A stretch of DNA of 64,000 nucleotides from Methylophilus sp. (GTDB lineage Bacteria > Pseudomonadota > Gammaproteobacteria > Burkholderiales > Methylophilaceae): contig JAUYRP010000021.1 in assembly GCA_030696695.1 (NCBI GenBank), positions 62,001 through 126,000 on the forward strand, read 5' to 3'. Position numbers and translations under genes: made by a program. Below, piece by piece: positions 19,309 to 28,523 of the stretch (position 1 is its first letter; every line of letters begins with the position of its first letter). A model generated the notes under the pieces. The model saw only the letters and a list, made by a program, of their open reading frames with translations, ran no database searches and was not told where the DNA came from.

Positions 19309-19884
19309 ATGTTGCAAACTGCTTTTAGTTTTTTGATACACACCATTTTTGACATTTTGACATTTGTCTTGCTGTTGCGATTTTTTATGCAATGGTTAAA
19401 AGCGCCATTCCAAAATCCACTTGCACAGATGACCATCGCACTCAGCGATTTCATTGTAAAACCAGCGAGGCGATGGATTCCCAGCTACAAAAAAGTAGAT
19501 CTCTCGACCTTAGTGTTAGCATTTTTAGTGCAGATCATATTGCAAGTGATCCTATTAAGTTTGCGTGGCTTTCCGTTTGCTGTAGCGGGTAGCGTTATTT
19601 GGGTCAACTTGCTGCTCTTAGCGTTGCTTGCACTGGTGCGCATGAGCTTAGATTTATTTTTTTACGCCATCCTTATCCAAGCAATCCTTAGCTGGGTGAA
19701 TCCCAATACACCTATTAGCGGAGTATTGAATGCACTCACACGCCCTATACTCGCGCCGCTTAGAAGGTGGATTCCACCTGTCAATGGCATCGATTTTTCT
19801 GCGCTGGTTGCCATGATACTGTTGCAAATGGTTAACATTGCCTTTATTGGCTACGCTCAGCAATCGCTAAATGCAGTTTTTTAG
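19309..19884 (+). CDS. yggT: YggT family integral membrane protein
   Basis: This 191-aa protein has two YGGT repeats, each made of two hydrophobic helices: the first contains LLLRFFMQWLKAPFQNPLAQ and the second ILIQAILSWVNPNTPISG with the recurring PxxRRWIP pattern. The function of the family is not firmly known, with roles suggested in membrane transport or division. It lies two bases after proC, so it is translated with it. Confidence 0.9.
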   Translation: MLQTAFSFLIHTIFDILTFVLLLRFFMQWLKAPFQNPLAQMTIALSDFIVKPARRWIPSYKKVDLSTLVLAFLVQIILQVILLSLRGFPFAVAGSVIWVNLLLLALLALVRMSLDLFFYAILIQAILSWVNPNTPISGVLNALTRPILAPLRRWIPPVNGIDFSALVAMILLQMVNIAFIGYAQQSLNAVF

Positions 19885-19966
19885 TGAAAACAAATAATCT
19901 TCATGATTTAATGATGTGCGGGGACTGGTAGTACTTTATAACGACATGTAGAGACAAACACTGCAA

Positions 19967-21970
19967 ATGACACAAGAACTACTACAAGCATCTTTACAAG
20001 AAAAAATCGCCGCCTATCACCAATGGCGCAATGCGCTGGCAGATACGATTATCGGTTATCGCGATTGGCTAGTCAGGAGCGATAGCAGTAACTCACTCCA
20101 AGAATTACGTCTCACTGACTTTGCAGACATGTTGCGAAAAGATCGACTGACGCTGGCATTGGTCGCAGAGTTTTCTCGCGGCAAAACTGAAACCATCAAT
20201 GCGCTATTCTTTGCAGACCATGACCAGAGGCTACTCCCAAGCGAAGCTGGGCGCACCACCATGTGCCCGACCGAACTGCTGTGGGAAGAAGGTGAAGAAC
20301 CTTGTATCAAATTACTGCCAATTGAAACACGACTCACAGATGACTCGCTTACCTACCTGAAAACGCTACCCAAACTGTGGAAGAAATTCAGACTAGAAAC
20401 AGACTTTCCAGAGCAAATGCGCAAAACCTTGCGCCAGTTGATTGAGAAAAAAGAAGTCAGCATCGAAGAAGCAATTAAGCTAGGGTTATGGAGCCCGAAA
20501 GACCCTAACAATGCGCTGCAAAATCGCTCCACGATAGAAGTGCCAGTTTGGCGTCACGCCATTATTAACTATCCTCACGAGCTACTTAAAAATGGCTTAG
20601 TAGTGATAGACACCCCGGGCTTAAACGCATTAGGTACAGAACCTGAACTCACTCACAAAGTGATTCCTGGCGCACATGCAGTATTGTTCTTGACTGCAAC
20701 TGATACTGGCGTCACACACTCTGACATGCAAATATGGAACGAATATATTCGCGACCAAGCCAAGTACAAATTGGTTGTACTCAACAAAATAGACACGCTT
20801 TGGGATGACCTTAAATCTGAGTTCGAAATCAACAAGGAAATCAATCGCCAAGTTGAGAATACCGCACGTGATTTGATGATTCCTAAACAGCAGATTTTTA
20901 CTATTTCCGCACAAAAAGGCTTGCTGGCTAAAATTAAAAAAGATCCTGTATTGCTCAAACGCAGCAATATTCAGGTGTTGGAACATGAGCTTTCTAACCA
21001 ACTCACCCACTCTAAACAAGAGATTATCGGTGATACTGTTGCTAAAGAATGTAGCGAGATGGTGAAAGAGTCGCGCAAGTTGATGCAATCTAAACTCAAC
21101 CATTCACGCGTACGCTTTAATGAATTAAAAGGGTTATTGGGGCAACATCAAACTGTATTCAATGAATTAGTTGCGCAAGCACAGCACGATCAAGAGCGTT
21201 ATCAATCTTCATTACCCGTTTTTAAAGAAGCGGAAGAGAAAATCAATCGTATTGGCAAAAAATTATTGCGCCATTTGAGCCTCACTTATTTGGATAACTC
21301 GATTGCGGAAAGCCGCAAAGAGATGCATGACAGTTGGACAACCGTTCGTCTGAACCAAAGCATTCGTAAACTCATGAAGCAAGCCAATGATTTGGCCATC
21401 CATGTGACAACTGAAAGTAATAATATTCGCCGTTTAGCGCAACATATTTATGACTTGTTCCGCACGCAACATGGTTTTGATATTTCTGCACCACCAGAGC
21501 TCAACATGACCAGCTTTTTAGAAAAAATGCAGGCATTAGAAAAAATCACCAGCGATTTTTGTGCAGACCCCATTAATGTGCTCACTGAAAAACGCTTTTT
21601 GATTCGCCGCTTTTTCCTGAGTCTAGGTGCTGAGGCACAAGGTGCGTTTCAGACTGCGCATGACGATACTGAGCGCTGGATTAACAATGTAATTGTGACG
21701 CTTAAAATTCAGATAGAAACACATAAAGAAGCGCTGGATCAACGCATTAAAGGCTTAATGGACGCAAAATCCAGCTCAGAAGCATTGAACAAGCAAATCA
21801 TGCAAGTGAGTCAAGAGTACAAACAAATTGCTAGCCAATGCAAACTGCTGGATGATGCCTTGCTGCAAATGATGAAGGCCATCTTACAGGCCTCCAAAAT
21901 CAAACAAGAAAAGTTAGACAAAGAGAATCAAATAAAAGCACTTCATTTTGAAGGATTACCTTTAGTTTAA
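19967..21970 (+). CDS. Bacterial dynamin-like GTPase
   Basis: This 667-aa protein has a dynamin-family GTPase domain in the first ~330 residues. The P-loop is AEFSRGKT at 67-74, in which the usual first glycine of GxxxxGKS/T is alanine. The G2 threonine is in the GRTTMCPTEL stretch, G3 is DTPG at 215-218 and G4 is NKID at 273-276. The rest is long, helical and charged, with a likely coiled coil at about 360-480 and another after 560, consistent with a stalk. No clear membrane helix is visible, though a hydrophobic tip could lie within the stalk. Bacterial dynamins remodel membranes; the role here is unknown. It is convergent with rng. Confidence 0.88.
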   Translation: MTQELLQASLQEKIAAYHQWRNALADTIIGYRDWLVRSDSSNSLQELRLTDFADMLRKDRLTLALVAEFSRGKTETINALFFADHDQRLLPSEAGRTTMCPTELLWEEGEEPCIKLLPIETRLTDDSLTYLKTLPKLWKKFRLETDFPEQMRKTLRQLIEKKEVSIEEAIKLGLWSPKDPNNALQNRSTIEVPVWRHAIINYPHELLKNGLVVIDTPGLNALGTEPELTHKVIPGAHAVLFLTATDTGVTHSDMQIWNEYIRDQAKYKLVVLNKIDTLWDDLKSEFEINKEINRQVENTARDLMIPKQQIFTISAQKGLLAKIKKDPVLLKRSNIQVLEHELSNQLTHSKQEIIGDTVAKECSEMVKESRKLMQSKLNHSRVRFNELKGLLGQHQTVFNELVAQAQHDQERYQSSLPVFKEAEEKINRIGKKLLRHLSLTYLDNSIAESRKEMHDSWTTVRLNQSIRKLMKQANDLAIHVTTESNNIRRLAQHIYDLFRTQHGFDISAPPELNMTSFLEKMQALEKITSDFCADPINVLTEKRFLIRRFFLSLGAEAQGAFQTAHDDTERWINNVIVTLKIQIETHKEALDQRIKGLMDAKSSSEALNKQIMQVSQEYKQIASQCKLLDDALLQMMKAILQASKIKQEKLDKENQIKALHFEGLPLV

Positions 21971-21991
21971 AGTCAGCTTAGTAGCGCTAAC

Positions 21992-23455
21992 TTAAATCCA
22001 AATAATATCGAACTCTTCTCGCCCATAGGCCGTTTCAATTTGAAGTGAAACGGGCTTTTGAATAAAGTCGGATAAATTGGCTAAGCTTTGCGACTCTTCA
22101 TCCATCAATAAATTAATTACTTCTGAAGACGCTAAAATTTTAAATTCTTTAGCATCAAACTGTTTAGATTCACGCAATAATTCGCGCATAATTTCATAGC
22201 AGATGGTTTGCGCTGTTTTCAACTCGCCACGCCCTTGGCATACCTCACACGCTTCGCATAAAAGATGCGCCAGACTTTCGCGTGTACGTTTACGTGTCAG
22301 CTCCACCAATCCCAGAGGCGTAAACCCGTTCACATTGATGCGTGCGCGGTCCGATGCAATCGCTTTTCTAAGCTCATCCAATACGGTATCGCGCTGTTCA
22401 TCTTCATCCATGTCGATGAAATCAACGATGATGATGCCACCCAAATTACGTAGTCGTAATTGACGGGCAATACACTGTGCCGCCTCTAAATTCGTTTTAA
22501 AAATCGTGTCAGATAAGTTTTTACCGCCGACAAAGCTACCCGTGTTCACATCCACTGTGGTCAACGCTTCGGTTTGGTCAAATATCAAATAGCCGCCTGA
22601 TTTCAACTCCACCTTACGCGCCAGCGCCTTTTCAATTTCCTTTTCAATATCATAGAAATCAAACAGTGCGCGCTCACCTTTGTAGTGATAAAGTGGTTTT
22701 AACGCTCGGGCCACATACAACTCTGCAAACTCTTTTAAACGCTCGTAGGTTTCACGCGAATCCACACGTATCGTCGATGTTTCTGCGCATACCACATCGC
22801 GCAAAATACGCTTTGGTAAGCTTAAATCATAAAAGATGAGCGAGCGCTCGCCCGCTTGCTTACTTTCCACTTGGATTTTTTGCCAGACTTTGTGCAAATA
22901 TTCAATGTCGGCTAGGAGTTCTTCATCTGTCGCTGTTTCTGACATGGTACGAATGATATAGCCGCCCTCACGCTGCTCTGGCAGCAAACTAAGCAGGCGA
23001 TTACGTAAGTATTCACGTTCTTCTTCAATATCAATACGTTGTGACACACCAATATGTTTTTGATAGGGCAAAAAGACTAGAAAACGTCCTGCAATACTAA
23101 TCTCGGTAGTCAGGCGCGCACCTTTAGTACCAATTGGCTCCTTAATCACTTGTACGATGATTGACTGCCCTTCGTGCAACACCTCTTGAATCGGCTTTTC
23201 AATCTTAATATCGCCGTCTTCTATATGACATTCCATGATGTCTGCCACATGTAGAAACGCTGCGCGCTGCAGTCCAATTTCCACAAATGCCGATTGCATC
23301 CCAGGCAATACACGACAAACTGTACCGCGATAAATATTACCAACGATGCCTAAAGACGAACTGCGCTCAATATGCAGTTCCTGAACGATGCCTTGTTCTA
23401 GGATGGCGACACGCGTTTCTTGCGGTGTGACGTTAATTAAGATTTCTTGTGCCAA
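21992..23455 (-). CDS. rng: Ribonuclease G
   Basis: This 487-aa endoribonuclease trims 16S rRNA 5' ends and degrades mRNA. It has the N-terminal S1 domain (GNIYRGTVCRVLPGMQSAFVEIG, split as family blocks), the DNase I-like catalytic acidic motif in IIIVDFIDMDEDEQRD, and the CEVCQGRG zinc-link region. The start is a TTG at 23455, supported by the family N-terminus (ILINVTPQETRVA) and 19-base overlap with the maf end. It lacks the long C-terminal scaffold of RNase E, hence RNase G. Confidence 0.95.
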   Translation of the reverse strand: MAQEILINVTPQETRVAILEQGIVQELHIERSSSLGIVGNIYRGTVCRVLPGMQSAFVEIGLQRAAFLHVADIMECHIEDGDIKIEKPIQEVLHEGQSIIVQVIKEPIGTKGARLTTEISIAGRFLVFLPYQKHIGVSQRIDIEEEREYLRNRLLSLLPEQREGGYIIRTMSETATDEELLADIEYLHKVWQKIQVESKQAGERSLIFYDLSLPKRILRDVVCAETSTIRVDSRETYERLKEFAELYVARALKPLYHYKGERALFDFYDIEKEIEKALARKVELKSGGYLIFDQTEALTTVDVNTGSFVGGKNLSDTIFKTNLEAAQCIARQLRLRNLGGIIIVDFIDMDEDEQRDTVLDELRKAIASDRARINVNGFTPLGLVELTRKRTRESLAHLLCEACEVCQGRGELKTAQTICYEIMRELLRESKQFDAKEFKILASSEVINLLMDEESQSLANLSDFIQKPVSLQIETAYGREEFDIIWI

Positions 23456-24027
23456 TTGTGTTCTTTCATTTCGTCCAGCAACTTTGCTGTTTCATACAAT
23501 GGTAAACCCATTACCCCTGAATAACTGCCATCAATCCGCTCTATCCAAGCCCCTGCCAAGCCTTGAATGCCATAACTGCCCGCTTTGTCTCGATGTTCGC
23601 CTGACTCGATATAGTGTTGAATCATGGCATCGCTCAGCACCCTCATCGTGACTTGTGTGGTGTTGATTGCACTCACGGTTCGATTGTAACCACAAACCGC
23701 AATGGCTGTATGTACTTGGTGTGTTGTGCCTGATAGTTTTTTTAACATATTGATGGCATCCGCATCATCTTCTGGCTTACCCAAAATCTCTCCATTGAGC
23801 GCTACAGTGGTGTCCGCAGCCAAGATCAGCACATCAGATGGGCCAGTTTGTTGATGACGTACGGCCTCGGCTTTTTCAATTGCAAGCCTATGCACATAGT
23901 CTAATGCCAGTTCGCCAGATTTCACCGACTCATCAATATCTGCAGGTATCACAGTGCAATCAATTTGTATTTGTTTTAACAATTCGATACGTCTGGGGCT
24001 GCGCGAAGCGAGAGTAATATGCATCAT
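23437..24027 (-). CDS. maf: Maf-like nucleoside triphosphate pyrophosphatase
   Basis: This 196-aa protein of the Maf/YhdE family hydrolyses dTTP/UTP or modified nucleotides. It begins ITLASRSPRRIELL and contains LILAADTTVALNGEILGKP and GSYGIQGLAGAWIERIDGSYSGVMGLP as separate family blocks. The rng gene starts inside its 3' end; maf-rng is a common pair. The exact substrate class cannot be told with certainty from sequence alone. Confidence 0.94.
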   Translation of the reverse strand: MMHITLASRSPRRIELLKQIQIDCTVIPADIDESVKSGELALDYVHRLAIEKAEAVRHQQTGPSDVLILAADTTVALNGEILGKPEDDADAINMLKKLSGTTHQVHTAIAVCGYNRTVSAINTTQVTMRVLSDAMIQHYIESGEHRDKAGSYGIQGLAGAWIERIDGSYSGVMGLPLYETAKLLDEMKEHNWHKKS

Positions 24028-24138
24028 TTTAAAAATAACTAGTGTCTGTTGTGTAGTTTGACTATCATCTAACGACTGGTCTTCAGGTGTATTAAATGGC
24101 TAGCAAAATCAACTTAATCAAATGGCGAGTTAAACGGT

Positions 24139-24774
24139 ATGACAGATTATAGCTACTTAGTTAAAATCACCATCGCATTATTTGCGATTGTGAATCCCAT
24201 TGGTTGTTTACCCATTTTTATTAGCGCAACGGATGGCTGGAAAAAGGCTGACCGAGCACGCACAGCGCGCACAGTTGCACTCACCGTATTGATTGTATTA
24301 AGTGTATCTGCATTCATAGGCAACGGCATTTTAGACTTTTTTGGCATCACCATTCCCTCTTTCCAAGTAGGTGGCGGCATTTTAATCCTGCTGATTTCAA
24401 TTTCCATGATGCATGGTAAGCAAGGGGGCACACGTCAAACTCCTGAAGAGGCAGAAAGCATGTCAGAGCGCGAAGTCATTGCTATCGTTCCGCTCAGCAT
24501 TCCCTTATTAGCAGGTCCTGGCGCGATTTCTCAAATGATCATCAACGCCCAACAACAACCCACTTTTTTCGGGCATTTAACTTTGATTATTCCCGTGGCT
24601 GTCATTGCGGGGGTGATCTGGCTTGTATTACAACTGGCAGACGCCATCACACAACGGCTTGGCACTATAGGTATAAACATCATCACGCGTTTAATGGGAT
24701 TGATACTAGCAGCGATGGCGGTGGAGTTCATTGCGCATGGTTTGATAGGCTTATTTCCGCAATTGGCCAGATAA
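24139..24774 (+). CDS. MarC family integral membrane protein
   Basis: This 211-aa protein of the MarC/UPF0056 family has six predicted membrane helices. It opens with LFAIVNPIGCLPIFIS, the family hallmark NPxGxxP, and has IPLLAGPGAISQMI in the second half, the repeat of the same motif. The substrate of the family is not established despite the historical multiple antibiotic resistance name. It is divergent from maf, with 111 bases between starts. Confidence 0.9.
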   Translation: MTDYSYLVKITIALFAIVNPIGCLPIFISATDGWKKADRARTARTVALTVLIVLSVSAFIGNGILDFFGITIPSFQVGGGILILLISISMMHGKQGGTRQTPEEAESMSEREVIAIVPLSIPLLAGPGAISQMIINAQQQPTFFGHLTLIIPVAVIAGVIWLVLQLADAITQRLGTIGINIITRLMGLILAAMAVEFIAHGLIGLFPQLAR

Positions 24775-24811
24775 CGGTAAAATAGTGTTATTCATTTCAA
24801 AGATGTGACGT

Positions 24812-25282
24812 GTGAGCAATCCTACCAAGCCTATTCCCTGGAAACCTAATGTCACCGTAGCGGCAATGATTGAGCGCAACGGCCTTTTTTTATTGGTTGA
24901 AGAAAAAACTGATCGCGGTAACCGATTTAACCAACCCGCTGGACATTTGGAAGACAATGAAACGCTTTTGCAGGCCGTGATTCGTGAAACTATGGAAGAA
25001 TCGGCCTATGAGTTTTTGCCTGAAGCGCTGCTCGGCATTTATCACTGGAAGCATAGCCACAATGACACCACCTATTTACGCTTTGCTTATATTGGTCAAG
25101 TGGGGAAGCACTATGCACAACAAGCCTTAGATGATGGCATTATTCGTGCGGTGTGGATGAGTGTCGATGAAATGCGTGCCAATGCACACTTGATGCGCAG
25201 CCCTCAAGTCCTCACTTGTGTGGAAGACTATCTCGCTGGCAAGCGTTTTCCACTGGAAAGCATTACGCATTTAGCCAATTAA
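24812..25282 (+). CDS. nudJ: NudJ-like Nudix hydrolase
   Basis: This 156-aa Nudix protein starts at a GTG 37 bases after marC. The Nudix box runs GHLEDNETLLQAVIRETMEE, keeping the catalytic REXXEE core; the final position normally held by glycine is alanine (EESA). FNQPAGHLE and the downstream WKHSHNDTTYLRF match NudJ-type phosphatases that act on HMP-PP and related nucleotides. It is followed by mnmA after 40 bases, a nudJ-mnmA pairing seen in many proteobacteria. Confidence 0.9.
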   Translation: MSNPTKPIPWKPNVTVAAMIERNGLFLLVEEKTDRGNRFNQPAGHLEDNETLLQAVIRETMEESAYEFLPEALLGIYHWKHSHNDTTYLRFAYIGQVGKHYAQQALDDGIIRAVWMSVDEMRANAHLMRSPQVLTCVEDYLAGKRFPLESITHLAN

Positions 25283-25322
25283 CCATGTTTAACCAGTTAT
25301 AAAAAGTATAGAAAGTCATCGT

Positions 25323-26420
25323 ATGTCACGCAGTCCTCATATCATTGTGGGTTTATCAGGTGGAGTCGATTCGTCTGTAACCGCCATGTTACTGAAACAA
25401 CAAGGTTATCAGGTGACTGGTTTGTTTATGAAAAACTGGGAAGATGATGATACCGATGAGTACTGCTCATCTAAACAAGATTTGATTGATGCGGTTGCTG
25501 TGGCGGATAAATTGGGCATCGAGATAGAAGCGGTTAATTTTAGTAAAGAATATAAAGACCGTGTGTTTGCTAATTTTCTTGAAGAGTATCAAGCAGGCAG
25601 AACCCCTAACCCAGACATTTTATGTAATGCTGAAATTAAATTTAAAGCCTTTTTAGACCATGCTATGGGTATGGGAGCTGACTTGATTGCCACTGGCCAT
25701 TATGCCAAAGTGCGTGAAAATCCGTTGCAAGCAGGCCAATATCAATTATTAAAAGCGGACGATGGCAGCAAAGACCAAAGCTATTTTCTGCACCGACTGA
25801 ACCAAGCACAGTTATCCAAAACCTTATTCCCTCTTGGTAGCTATCTTAAGCGCGAAGTCCGTGAGATGGCACGTGAGGCGGGTTTAGCCAATGCAGAGAA
25901 AAAAGACTCCACTGGCATATGCTTTATTGGTGAACGTCCATTTCAGGAGTTTTTAAAACGCTATTTACCACGCCAACCGGGGGATATGAAAACGCCTGAA
26001 GGTAAATTGGTGGGTCAGCATGAAGGATTGATGTATTACACCTTGGGTCAGCGCCAAGGGTTAAAAATTGGCGGTAGCCGTGAAAGCAACGGTGAACCTT
26101 GGTTTGTAGCTGCCAAAGACATGGCTAAAAATGAACTGATTGTGGTGCAAGGCCATGACCACCCATTACTACAAAGTGATGGGCTTAAAGCGAGTCAATT
26201 ACATTGGATTAGTGGTGAAACGCCAGAAACCAATTGGGTGTATGCCGCCAAAACCCGTTATCGCCAGCCTGATGCGCCTTGTGAAATCGATGCTGTTGAT
26301 GCGCATGAGGCCGATATTCGCTTTGGGCAAAAACAATGGGCTGTGACCCCTGGCCAGTCTGCTGTGGTGTATGAAAGTAATGTATGTTTGGGTGGCGGCA
26401 TTATTACAGCAGCCATCTAA
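25323..26420 (+). CDS. mnmA: tRNA-specific 2-thiouridylase MnmA
   Basis: This 365-aa enzyme thiolates U34 of Lys, Glu and Gln tRNAs. The ATP pyrophosphatase P-loop SGGVDSS is at 12-18. The catalytic cysteine pair is C101 ([11 protein letters not shown]) and C200 (STGICFIGE). MKNWEDDD and the central [13 protein letters not shown] are also family marks. Length and motifs are normal. Confidence 0.97.
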   Translation: MSRSPHIIVGLSGGVDSSVTAMLLKQQGYQVTGLFMKNWEDDDTDEYCSSKQDLIDAVAVADKLGIEIEAVNFSKEYKDRVFANFLEEYQAGRTPNPDILCNAEIKFKAFLDHAMGMGADLIATGHYAKVRENPLQAGQYQLLKADDGSKDQSYFLHRLNQAQLSKTLFPLGSYLKREVREMAREAGLANAEKKDSTGICFIGERPFQEFLKRYLPRQPGDMKTPEGKLVGQHEGLMYYTLGQRQGLKIGGSRESNGEPWFVAAKDMAKNELIVVQGHDHPLLQSDGLKASQLHWISGETPETNWVYAAKTRYRQPDAPCEIDAVDAHEADIRFGQKQWAVTPGQSAVVYESNVCLGGGIITAAI

Positions 26421-26460
26421 CAATAGTCATTGTCCACGCTTAAAATCCACAGCCTCAATT

Positions 26461-26481
26461 AAAAAGTGTAAGTGCACTTTT
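26461..26481 (+). terminator. Possible terminator after mnmA
   Basis: AAAAGTG and CACTTTT form a 7-bp stem with a 6-base loop 40 bases after the mnmA stop. There is a modest T-rich tail. AT-rich and not strongly diagnostic. Confidence 0.4.
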
Positions 26482-26561
26482 ACCCTTTGTTTTCCCTATC
26501 ATATGTACTGTTAGGTTGTTAAAGTAGTCGTTGCGAATAGAATCAATGCGAAGGACTACGT

Positions 26562-26900
26562 ATGGCATACGTGTTAAGAGATGACCAAGGCCGAATTGTG
26601 GCGGCCAGTGAAGAAGTGAATGTGGGGCCAGGGTGGCAATCCATAGAGCAACAGCATCCTGACTATGTGGCGTATCTTGAGAACAATCTTAAACAGCACA
26701 ATCCTTTTCGTGAAAGTGACATTCAGCTAGCACGTGTGTTAGAAGATTTGATTGGCATTTTGATTGAGCGTAACTTGATTCAATTTACCGATTTCCCATC
26801 GGCAGCACAAAAGCGCTTAAACGACAGACAATCCATGCGCTCTAAAAATCGCCTTTCCATGATTGTGGAAGACGATAAGGATTTTTTTAGGCTTAAATAA
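26562..26900 (+). CDS. Conserved small cytoplasmic protein of unknown function
   Basis: This 112-aa hydrophilic protein has no signal or membrane segment. The N-terminal third reads like a short beta unit (YVLRDDQGRIVAAS) and the middle is helical (DIQLARVLEDLIGILIERNLI, given in parts) ahead of a TDFP turn; the tail is basic and then acidic. It resembles small proteobacterial proteins that databases have loosely labelled tryptophan synthase beta-like, but I see no PLP or catalytic motif and would not use that name. AAGGA lies seven bases before the ATG, supporting a real gene. Confidence 0.75.
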   Translation: MAYVLRDDQGRIVAASEEVNVGPGWQSIEQQHPDYVAYLENNLKQHNPFRESDIQLARVLEDLIGILIERNLIQFTDFPSAAQKRLNDRQSMRSKNRLSMIVEDDKDFFRLK

Positions 26901-26922
26901 AGCGCACCTTAGGTTACGCTTT
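26899..26922. terminator. Weak hairpin between convergent genes
   Basis: AAAGCG pairs with CGCTTT, with an inner ACC/GGT pairing and a TTA loop, right after the stop of the 112-aa gene and before the 3' end of the GST gene. The stem has bulges, so the call is tentative. Confidence 0.35.
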
Positions 26923-26932
26923 GTTAATTGCC

Positions 26933-27556
26933 TTAAGGTTGAGGCATGGTTTGTTTAAAGCTGGGGCGTTTCACCAGCACACTATAATGTTTAGTTAAGT
27001 TAGCAAACTTGTCTTGCCAAGATTTTCCGTCCCAGCGCACGTGTCTAAAACGTAAATCTAAATACCCTAAGCAACAACCCAGCGCGATATCAGCAAGGCT
27101 AAACGTCTCATTCACGCACCATTTCTTTTTCAACAAATCAGCATCTAGCACTGTTAACCCCTGCAGCACTTTGCCCATTTGTTTGTCGATATGGGTCTGA
27201 GATTGTTGCGCTTCTGGCTTGCGCTGTTCTAACATCACCGCTACTGCTGCGTCACACACACCATCTGCCAATGCCTCCCAGCGACGCACTTTAATTTTGG
27301 CAGTATGGTCATTGGGGATGAGTTGAGACAATGGCGTGCGATGGTCCAAATACTCCACAATCACGCGTGAATCATATAGAGATTCCCCATCATCCAACAC
27401 CAACACCGGCACTTTGCCTAACGGGTTGTGCAGGCTGACAGGACAATCGGGGTCTGCCAACACGACTTCATTGAGTTCAACATCAACATGTTTTTCGAGC
27501 GCGACTATCCGCACTTTTCTGGCATAAGGGCTATTGACTGTGTATAGAAGTTGCAT
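26933..27556 (-). CDS. Glutathione S-transferase family protein
   Basis: This 207-aa protein has an N-terminal thioredoxin-like domain (QLLYTVNSPYARKVRIVALE, in which S/Y near residues 8-10 are candidate catalytic positions), the conserved cis-proline segment NPLGKVPVL, and DSRVIVEYLD. The C-terminal half is the all-helical GST domain with the SLADIALGCCLGYL N-capping motif. The start at 27556 gives the family N-terminus; the frame opens ten codons earlier. It is divergent from nadC, with 44 bases between the starts. Confidence 0.9.
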   Translation of the reverse strand: MQLLYTVNSPYARKVRIVALEKHVDVELNEVVLADPDCPVSLHNPLGKVPVLVLDDGESLYDSRVIVEYLDHRTPLSQLIPNDHTAKIKVRRWEALADGVCDAAVAVMLEQRKPEAQQSQTHIDKQMGKVLQGLTVLDADLLKKKWCVNETFSLADIALGCCLGYLDLRFRHVRWDGKSWQDKFANLTKHYSVLVKRPSFKQTMPQP

Positions 27557-27600
27557 AAATGTGATGAAAAAATGTAATGAATGCACATTATAATGGAATT

Positions 27601-28476
27601 ATGATGACACCGCTTTTTACACAATATTACCCACGCAACTCACCCGCATTTGCTGAATTAGTCCACTCGCAAGTGGCCGCAGCACTGGCCGAAGATATCG
27701 GAACAGGCGATTTGACTGCAGAGTTAATTGCAGAGAATCAGCAAGCGCATGCCACAGTACGCGCTAGAGAAACCGCCATAATTTGCGGACAAGATTGGTT
27801 CAATGCTTGTTTTTCGCAGCTCGACCCATTGGCGACCATCATATGGCATGTGCATGAAGGTGAGCGCGCGAGTCCCGATCAAGTCTTGTGTGATATCACT
27901 GGTCAAGCACGTGCATTATTAAGTGCTGAGCGCACCGCGCTTAATTTTTTACAAACTTTGAGTGCCACCGCGACCGAGACCAAACGTTACGTGGATGCGA
28001 TTCAGGGCCTACCCACTGCGGTGTTAGATACACGCAAGACTATTCCAGGTTTGCGGCTAGCGCAAAAATACGCGGTGACGGTGGGCGGTGGATTGAATCA
28101 AAGACTTGCCCTGTATGATGGTATTTTGATTAAAGAAAATCATATTGCAACTGCAGGTAGTATTACAGCTGCGTTGCAAAATGCTTACAGACTGCATCCT
28201 AATATCAGTATACAAATTGAAGTAGAAAATATATCGCAACTTGAGGAAGCATTACTGGCTGGGGCCAAGAGTATTTTGCTAGACAACTTTAGCTTAGAGC
28301 TCATGCGCGAGGCTGTACACATCAATCAACAACGTGCAGTTTTAGAAGCGTCAGGGAATGTGAATTTATCGACCATCCATGCCATTGCTGCTACTGGTGT
28401 GGATAGAATTTCGATTGGTAATCTCACTAAAAGCATACGCGCCATTGACCTTAGCATGCGTATAAAAATGCACTAA
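27601..28476 (+). CDS. nadC: Nicotinate-nucleotide pyrophosphorylase (carboxylating)
   Basis: This 291-aa enzyme converts quinolinate and PRPP to nicotinate mononucleotide in NAD synthesis. Family blocks are LAEDIGTGDLTAELI, ERTALNFLQTLSATATET, the active-site segment LDTRKTIPGLRLAQKYAV and the C-terminal GVDRISIGNLTKS. The start is set at the ATG at 27601 (or 27604), preceded by GGA; upstream codons lie in the shared promoter space with the GST gene. Confidence 0.95.
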   Translation: MMTPLFTQYYPRNSPAFAELVHSQVAAALAEDIGTGDLTAELIAENQQAHATVRARETAIICGQDWFNACFSQLDPLATIIWHVHEGERASPDQVLCDITGQARALLSAERTALNFLQTLSATATETKRYVDAIQGLPTAVLDTRKTIPGLRLAQKYAVTVGGGLNQRLALYDGILIKENHIATAGSITAALQNAYRLHPNISIQIEVENISQLEEALLAGAKSILLDNFSLELMREAVHINQQRAVLEASGNVNLSTIHAIAATGVDRISIGNLTKSIRAIDLSMRIKMH

Positions 28477-28523
28477 ATGCTTATTTATCGTTCATAATAT
28501 GGTATCCATTTTAAACACAACAC

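Noticed and set aside
20630-21103. 157-codon open frame antisense to the dynamin-like gene
   Set aside because: Composition reflects the opposite strand of a real gene; no ribosome site or domain.
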